This document shows, piece after piece, positions 34,390 through 38,588 of a stretch of DNA of 38,588 bases. The notes under the pieces were generated by a model. It was not told the origin of the DNA, ran no database searches, and was given only the letters and a program-made list of their open reading frames with translations. Within the stretch, counting starts at the first letter, position 1, and each line of letters starts with the position of its first letter. The position numbers and the translations under genes are program-made. The stretch comes from Sedimentisphaerales bacterium (GTDB taxonomy: Bacteria > Planctomycetota > Phycisphaerae > Sedimentisphaerales > Anaerobacaceae): positions 1 through 38,588 of the forward strand of contig JAFGCD010000076.1 of the NCBI GenBank assembly GCA_016932835.1, given 5' to 3'.

Positions 34390-35574
34390 TTAGATTCCGA
34401 TTTCCTGTTTTACTTCTTCGATTTTCTGTATTGCAAAGTCAAGATTTTCTCTGGTATGTGCGGCGGAGATTTGGGTTCTTATCCTGGCCTGGCCTTTTGG
34501 GACGACGGGGAATGAGAATCCTATTACGTAGATTCCTTTTTCGAGGAGCTTTTCGGCCATTTGCTGTGCGAGGCGTGCGTCACCGAGCATTATCGGGACT
34601 ATCGGGTGTTCGCCGGGTTTTACATCAAGTCCGATTTGGGCGATTTGTGTTCTGAAATAGGCTGTGTTTTCGGCGAGTTTGTCTCGTAGTTCGGTGGAGG
34701 CTTCGAGTATTTCGAGGACCTTGAGCGAGGTCGCGGCTATCGCCGGCGAGAGCGTGTTGGAAAAGAGATATGGGCGGGATCGCTGGCGCAGGATTTCTAT
34801 GATCTCTTTTCTGCCTGACGTGTATCCGCCGGAAGCTCCGCCGAGCGCCTTGCCGAGTGTGCCGGTGATGATGTCGATTCTGCCGATTACATTTCTGTAT
34901 TCGTGCGTTCCTCTGCCTTTCTTGCCTGTGAATCCGACGGCGTGCGAGTCGTCTATCATTACGAGGGCGCCGTATTTGTCGGCGAGGTCGCAGATGTGGT
35001 CGAGCTTTGCGATGGTGCCGTCCATCGAGAATACCCCGTCCGTGGCTATGAGGCGGAAGCGTGCGGATTGGGCTTGTTTGAGTTTGTCCTCGAGGTCGTT
35101 CATGTCGCAGTTGGCGAATCTGTATCGCTGGGCCTTGCAGAGTCGAATGCCGTCGATAATGCTTGCATGGTTGAGCTGGTCTGAGATTATTGCGTCCTCT
35201 GCGGTTAGGATGGTTTCGAAGAGCCCTGTATTGGCGTCGAAGCATGATGAGTAAAGTATTGTGTCTTCGGTGTGGAGGAATTCCGCAAGTTTTTGTTCAA
35301 GGGTCTTGTGTATTTGCTGCGTTCCGCAGATGAATCTGACGGAAGACAGGCCGTAGCCCCATTTGTCATAGCTTTCTTTGGCGACTCTGACTATTTCCGG
35401 GTGGTCTGCAAGGCCGAGGTAGTTATTGGCGCAGAAGTTGAGGACTTTCCGGCCGCCGGTGATCGTAATCTCAGCTTTCTGGGGACTTGTGATTATTCGC
35501 TCGTCTTTGTAGAGATCGGCTTGCTTGATTTGGTCAAGTTCGCGGGATATATGCGATTTCATTTGGCCGAACAT
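34390..35574 (-). CDS. kbl: Glycine C-acetyltransferase (2-amino-3-ketobutyrate CoA ligase)
   Basis: The 394-residue product is a PLP enzyme of the alpha-oxoamine synthase family, near the usual 398 residues. Seen are [15 protein letters not shown] at the start, the substrate-loop element [19 protein letters not shown]136 in NHASIIDG, D208 and H211 in [12 protein letters not shown], and the PLP lysine K242 in [13 protein letters not shown]. It cleaves 2-amino-3-ketobutyrate with CoA to glycine and acetyl-CoA. The threonine dehydrogenase that makes this substrate is encoded 45 bases upstream in the same operon. A good ribosome binding site (AAAGGAG) precedes the ATG. The related biotin and ALA synthases are excluded by the tdh context and the overall sequence. 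Confidence 0.96.
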   Translation of the reverse strand: MFGQMKSHISRELDQIKQADLYKDERIITSPQKAEITITGGRKVLNFCANNYLGLADHPEIVRVAKESYDKWGYGLSSVRFICGTQQIHKTLEQKLAEFLHTEDTILYSSCFDANTGLFETILTAEDAIISDQLNHASIIDGIRLCKAQRYRFANCDMNDLEDKLKQAQSARFRLIATDGVFSMDGTIAKLDHICDLADKYGALVMIDDSHAVGFTGKKGRGTHEYRNVIGRIDIITGTLGKALGGASGGYTSGRKEIIEILRQRSRPYLFSNTLSPAIAATSLKVLEILEASTELRDKLAENTAYFRTQIAQIGLDVKPGEHPIVPIMLGDARLAQQMAEKLLEKGIYVIGFSFPVVPKGQARIRTQISAAHTRENLDFAIQKIEEVKQEIGI

Positions 35575-35619
35575 CGTGTGCTCCTTTGCAGAGTCGCAGG
35601 TTATGCGGTTTCTTGTCGG

Positions 35620-36648
35620 TTATTCTTCGGTCCAGTCGAGTATTATCTTGCCCGAGTTGCCCGAGGCCATCGTATCGAAGGCTTTCTGGTATTCGGTATA
35701 GTGGAATCTATGCGTAATCAGAGGGCTTATGTCGAGTCCTTTCTGTATCAGCATTGTCGCCTTATACCAGGTTTCGAACATTTCCCTTCCGTATATACCC
35801 TTTATCGTCAGTCCGTTGAAGACGATGTATCCCCAGTCTATTTCCGTAGGCGGCATTATTCCGAGCAGTGCGATCTTCCCGCCGTGGCAGATATTTTCGA
35901 GCATATCCTTGAATGCGTTCGAGTTTCCGGACATTTCGAGTCCGACGTCGAACCCTTCTTTCATTCCGAGCTTTTTCTGGGCATCGCCGATTGTCTGGGT
36001 TCGCGCGTCGATAATCAGGGTGGGGTTCATTTTCTTTGCCAGTTCGAGCCGGTACGGGTGGACGTCGGATATCACGACATATCTCGCCCCGGCGTGTTTT
36101 GCAACTGCGATTGCCATAAGCCCGATTGGTCCTGCCCCTGTGATCAGCACGTCTTCACCTACGAGGTCGAACGACAGGGTTGTGTGAACGGCGTTGCCGA
36201 ATGGATCGAAGCATGAGTAGATTTCGGCGGGGAGGGCCGGATCGCAGTGCCATACGTTTGAGACCGGGATTGAGAGGTACTGGGCAAATGCCCCGTTTCG
36301 ATCTACTCCGATGCAGCTTGGGTCGATGCAGAGGTGCCTTCTGCCGGCCCGGCAGTTTCTGCATCTTCCGCAGACGATGTGACCTTCGCCGCTGACGAGT
36401 TCGCCGATATCGAGATCGTGGACGTTGTCTCCGACCTTCTCGACGACTCCGACGAATTCGTGCCCTATGACCAGAGGCGTTTTGATTGCTTTCTGCGCCC
36501 ACTTATCCCAGTTGAAGATATGGATATCGGTTCCGCATATTGCGGTTTTCCGGATTTTAATCAAGACATCGTTAAGGCCGACTTCGGGGATGGGTACGTC
36601 ATCAGCCCATATTCCCGGTTCAGGTCTTTTCTTTACAAGAGCTTTCAT
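35620..36648 (-). CDS. tdh: L-threonine 3-dehydrogenase
   Basis: The 342-residue product is a zinc-dependent medium-chain dehydrogenase, the same length as known TDH (341). Catalytic zinc ligands are C38 ([15 protein letters not shown]), H63 and E64 ([13 protein letters not shown]). A structural zinc loop is [15 protein letters not shown], and the NAD-binding motif is [18 protein letters not shown] followed by an acidic SD turn. It oxidises threonine with NAD+ to 2-amino-3-ketobutyrate, which Kbl then splits. The gene is first in the tdh-kbl operon, with GGAG before the ATG and a promoter at 36691-36719. The pathway lets the cell use threonine for glycine, acetyl-CoA and NADH. Confidence 0.96.
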   Translation of the reverse strand: MKALVKKRPEPGIWADDVPIPEVGLNDVLIKIRKTAICGTDIHIFNWDKWAQKAIKTPLVIGHEFVGVVEKVGDNVHDLDIGELVSGEGHIVCGRCRNCRAGRRHLCIDPSCIGVDRNGAFAQYLSIPVSNVWHCDPALPAEIYSCFDPFGNAVHTTLSFDLVGEDVLITGAGPIGLMAIAVAKHAGARYVVISDVHPYRLELAKKMNPTLIIDARTQTIGDAQKKLGMKEGFDVGLEMSGNSNAFKDMLENICHGGKIALLGIMPPTEIDWGYIVFNGLTIKGIYGREMFETWYKATMLIQKGLDISPLITHRFHYTEYQKAFDTMASGNSGKIILDWTEE

Positions 36649-36690
36649 ATTTTCAATTCTCCATTAACATTCGAAACATGGTTGTTGCGC

Positions 36691-36719
36691 AGTATAAGCA
36701 CTGGATTGGCCGGCGTAAA
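36691..36719 (-). promoter_or_regulatory. Promoter for tdh-kbl
   Basis: On the minus strand TTTACG (36714-36719), a 17-bp spacer and TATACT (36691-36696) give a good -35/-10 pair. Transcription would begin about 35 bases before the tdh ATG. The 151-bp gap to surE shows no clear terminator. Confidence 0.55.
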
Positions 36720-36799
36720 GAGTGTATTGGCTGGCGGGCACAATTAGCCCGGTGCGCGCCGGCCGTGTCGTCTGAATCGGAACGCCGTGCCCCGGTGTG

Positions 36800-37552
36800 C
36801 TACCAGTCTATTTCGCCGAGTTCGCGGGTTCTGGAGTGGTCGGTCATGTCCGGCGCCAAGGCTGTTATCGTTATGTAACCTTCTTCAAGCGATGTTGTGT
36901 CGGTTTCGGTGCCGTCGATTACGTGGTGATCGCCTGTGAGTTGGAAGACAGTTTGGCCCTGTTCGTTGGTGCTGCGGCGGTAGCTTTCGTTGAAGCCTGT
37001 GTTCGATTGGGGGACAACCCGGACGCCCTTAGGTTCGCCTCTGGATAGTTGCGGGATGTTGATATTTATTACGGTTCCGTTCTTGACGGGCATTAGTTTT
37101 TTCAGGATTTGCAGACAGTGAACGGCGGCCTTGTCGAAATCGCCGGGCATATCCGGGCCCTCGACGGCCAGACTCATTGCAACCGACGGGATGCCCAGAA
37201 ACGCCCCTTCCATCGCAGCTCCTATGGTTCCGGAGTAGTACACGTTAATCCCGACATTTGCGCCGTTGTTGATTCCTGAGACAAGAAGGTCTATCGGTTC
37301 TTCGCAGAGCTGCATGGATGCGAGCTTGACACAGTCGGCGGGAGAGCCCTGGACGCTGTAACCTGTGAAAAGGCCGTTGATATCTACTTTCGTGGCTACC
37401 AGCGGCCTGCGAAACGTAATGCTGTGGCCCGCGCCGGACCGGCTCGTATCCGGTGCGGCGACAGTTACGTCGGCGATTGTGGTGAGCTTTTTGTAGATTG
37501 CGGCTAGGCCGGGTGCGAAGATGCCGTCGTCGTTTGCAAGCAGTATTCTCAT
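36800..37552 (-). CDS. surE: 5'/3'-nucleotidase SurE
   Basis: The product has 250 residues, the normal SurE length. Metal-site residues are all present: D8 and D9 (LLANDDGIFAPG), S39 (DTSRSGAGHSIT) and N95 (VSGINNGANVG). It also has the YSVQGSPADCVKLA and YSGTIGAAMEGAFLGIPS stretches of the family. SurE removes phosphate from nucleoside monophosphates in the cytoplasm, linked to stationary-phase survival in other bacteria. The ATG follows AGGA. It is transcribed divergently from the NAD(P)HX epimerase gene from a near-consensus promoter (37606-37634). The C-terminus (DMTDHSRTRELGEIDW) is complete. Confidence 0.96.
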   Translation of the reverse strand: MRILLANDDGIFAPGLAAIYKKLTTIADVTVAAPDTSRSGAGHSITFRRPLVATKVDINGLFTGYSVQGSPADCVKLASMQLCEEPIDLLVSGINNGANVGINVYYSGTIGAAMEGAFLGIPSVAMSLAVEGPDMPGDFDKAAVHCLQILKKLMPVKNGTVININIPQLSRGEPKGVRVVPQSNTGFNESYRRSTNEQGQTVFQLTGDHHVIDGTETDTTSLEEGYITITALAPDMTDHSRTRELGEIDW

Positions 37553-37605
37553 AGTTCCTGTTTCGTGTGTATCTAATATCTCGTATTTCGTGTGTTACGG
37601 CGGGT

Positions 37606-37634
37606 ATTGTAGCCTTCAGTTAGCAGCGTGTCAA
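37606..37634 (-). promoter_or_regulatory. surE promoter
   Basis: On the minus strand a perfect TTGACA (37629-37634), a 17-bp spacer and TACAAT (37606-37611) form a near-consensus promoter. Transcription would begin near 37599, leaving a leader of about 47 bases before the surE ATG at 37552. Its -35 box abuts that of the divergent promoter. Confidence 0.75.
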
Positions 37635-37662
37635 TTGACAGCTTTGCGGGGTTGGGTATAAT
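37635..37662 (+). promoter_or_regulatory. Consensus promoter for the NAD(P)HX epimerase gene
   Basis: A perfect TTGACA (37635-37640), a 16-bp spacer and a perfect TATAAT (37657-37662). The expected transcription start is about 37669-37670, exactly at an in-frame ATG (37670-37672), so the mRNA may be leaderless. The -35 boxes of the two divergent promoters together form the 12-bp palindrome TGTCAATTGACA (37629-37640). Confidence 0.75.
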
Positions 37663-37669
37663 GCCGGGC

Positions 37670-38374
37670 ATGGAGAAATACTGGCCGGGCAAGAAGTGTG
37701 TTGTGATGAGCAGGGATGAGGTTCGTGCGGTCGATGCATGGGCCATCGACGAAATCGGCGTGCCGGGCGTGGTCCTTATGGAGAACGCCGGGCGAACCTG
37801 CGCAGAGCTTATCGCGGAGAAGCTGGACACAGCAAAGGGGCGAAAGGTCTGCATCCTGTGCGGGACGGGCAATAACGGGGGCGATGGGTATGTGATTGCC
37901 AGACATCTGCTGAATAGCAGGTTCGAAGTGTTAGTTGCGATATGCGGAGACCGGGAGAAAATCACAGGCGATGCGAAGGTCAATCTGGATGTGCTCGAAA
38001 AGACGGGCCGGGCCGTCGAGGCGGTTGATCCGAAGTCTGAACAAGCAGCGGGGCGGGTCAAGCGTTTGTGCCAGGGAGCCGATATGATTGTCGATGCCCT
38101 CTTCGGGACCGGCCTGGCCGGGAAGCTGCGAGCCGGCTATGAGAGGATAATCGAGGCCGTTAATGAGCAAAACTGCCCAGTGGCGGCGGTGGACATTCCT
38201 TCGGGGCTCGATTGCGATACGGGCCTGCCTTTAGGGACTGCCATACGGGCCGACTATACGGTTACATTCGTCGCGGCAAAGAAGGGATTTGCCCGCGCCG
38301 AAGCCGGGGCCTACACCGGGGAGATTTACGTCGCTTCGATCGGAATTGAACCGCAGAGTAGCGCTTCGGCCTGA
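37670..38374 (+). CDS. nnrE: NAD(P)H-hydrate epimerase (YjeF N-terminal domain, stand-alone)
   Basis: The product is about 234 residues. It interconverts the R and S forms of damaged, hydrated NAD(P)H so that the dehydratase can repair them. Motifs are SRDEVRAVDAWAIDEIGVPG at the start, VVLMENAGRTCAE, the nucleotide loop CGTGNNGGDGYVIARHL, IVDALFGTGL, and DIPSGLDCDTG followed by FVAAKKGF. The dehydratase (NnrD) half, often fused, is absent here. Start choice matters: in-frame GTG 37628 and ATG 37661 lie upstream of or inside the promoter, so they would not be transcribed from it. ATG 37670 fits a leaderless mRNA; ATG 37706 fits the usual family start (MSRDEVRA) but lacks a good ribosome binding site. 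Confidence 0.92.
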   Translation: MEKYWPGKKCVVMSRDEVRAVDAWAIDEIGVPGVVLMENAGRTCAELIAEKLDTAKGRKVCILCGTGNNGGDGYVIARHLLNSRFEVLVAICGDREKITGDAKVNLDVLEKTGRAVEAVDPKSEQAAGRVKRLCQGADMIVDALFGTGLAGKLRAGYERIIEAVNEQNCPVAAVDIPSGLDCDTGLPLGTAIRADYTVTFVAAKKGFARAEAGAYTGEIYVASIGIEPQSSASA

Positions 38375-38424
38375 GCGGACAGCCGGGACAGGGGCCTTAA
38401 CACAGCGGGATTGTGGGTATTTAG

Positions 38425-38588
38425 ATGTCCCTCTGCGATGAGGTCGGTAAGCTCTTCAATGCAATGGCTATTTCCTGGGATGAAAACGGCAATATAGCCG
38501 GCAACGACGATTCCATCGAGGATAAAAATATCACCTATACCTTCAACTGGGACAATAAGCTGCGAAAGGCCCAGTGGAACGATCCCGA
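38425..38588 (+). CDS. RHS/YD-repeat protein fragment, runs off the window
   Basis: The frame from ATG 38425 stays open to the last base (54 codons). It reads AISWDENGNIAGNDD, then NITYTFNWDNKLRKAQWND, which is the YD/RHS repeat pattern (YDxxGNxxx, YxYDxxNRL). A TAG stands directly before the ATG in the same frame, no ribosome binding site is seen, and there is no signal peptide, so this is not a normal RHS protein start. It may be a 5'-truncated remnant, or the rest of the gene lies in another frame or beyond the edge. RHS proteins are large secreted or surface proteins, often toxins or adhesins. The 50 bases between it and the epimerase gene hold nothing recognisable. Confidence 0.55.
   Translation, partial: MSLCDEVGKLFNAMAISWDENGNIAGNDDSIEDKNITYTFNWDNKLRKAQWNDP

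Noticed and set aside
35272..36216. Plus-strand open frame of 314 codons
   Set aside because: It is antisense to tdh and the start of kbl, both of which carry complete catalytic motifs.
1..38588. CRISPR arrays, tRNA/rRNA genes, insertion sequences, integrases
   Set aside because: Reading both strands showed no regularly spaced direct repeats, no transposase or integrase motifs, and no tRNA or rRNA sequence that I could recognise.

Overview
The window looks like a chromosomal segment of a planctomycete, most likely an anaerobic member of the Phycisphaerae. This is an inference from gene content; no rRNA or tRNA gene is present to confirm it. The hints are several PQQ-like beta-propeller proteins with a W-x-x-FRGP type start, a lamin-tail-domain protein, very large secreted beta-rich proteins with C-terminal membrane segments, a PilZ protein, and NuoE/NuoF-type redox proteins carrying many Fe-S motifs.

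Layout. Bases 1-1176 hold the 3' end of a large lamin-tail-domain surface protein, closed by a clear intrinsic terminator. From a promoter near 1357-1384, twelve plus-strand genes follow with almost no gaps and many start/stop overlaps up to 18271. They encode a beta-propeller protein, a family 4-like glycosyltransferase, an ABC ATPase with its large FtsX-type permease, a second beta-propeller protein, an NHL-type propeller, a small twin-arginine/four-cysteine protein, a Tat-exported polyferredoxin (NapG/MauM-like), a membrane polyferredoxin (NapH-like), a membrane-anchored beta-propeller, a NuoE-NuoF fusion, and a chimera of NuoG-like Fe-S domains with a GltD-like FAD domain that lacks the usual NAD(P)H-binding subdomain.

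From 18529 to 29569 lie two huge secreted proteins (1097 and 2581 residues). The second is an apparent fusion of two units related to the first, so three paralogous units stand in tandem. Next come a ribose-type substrate-binding protein and permease (29762-31722) with no ATPase gene beside them.

From 31812 to 37552 all genes are on the minus strand: a zinc-ribbon membrane protein broken by a one-base frameshift, a PilZ protein, a hypothetical two-helix membrane protein, the threonine-degradation pair tdh-kbl, and surE. A divergent NAD(P)HX epimerase gene starts at about 37670, from a promoter whose -35 box abuts that of surE. The window ends inside an RHS/YD-repeat fragment.

How the genes may work together. 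The best candidate for an undescribed system is 9433-18271. A cytoplasmic NADH-oxidising (NuoEF) and FAD/Fe-S (GltD-like) pair is encoded with a NapG/NapH-like membrane and periplasmic Fe-S relay and with propeller proteins, but with no hydrogenase, complex I or nitrate reductase subunit in view. The terminal acceptor and the direction of electron flow cannot be read from the sequence.
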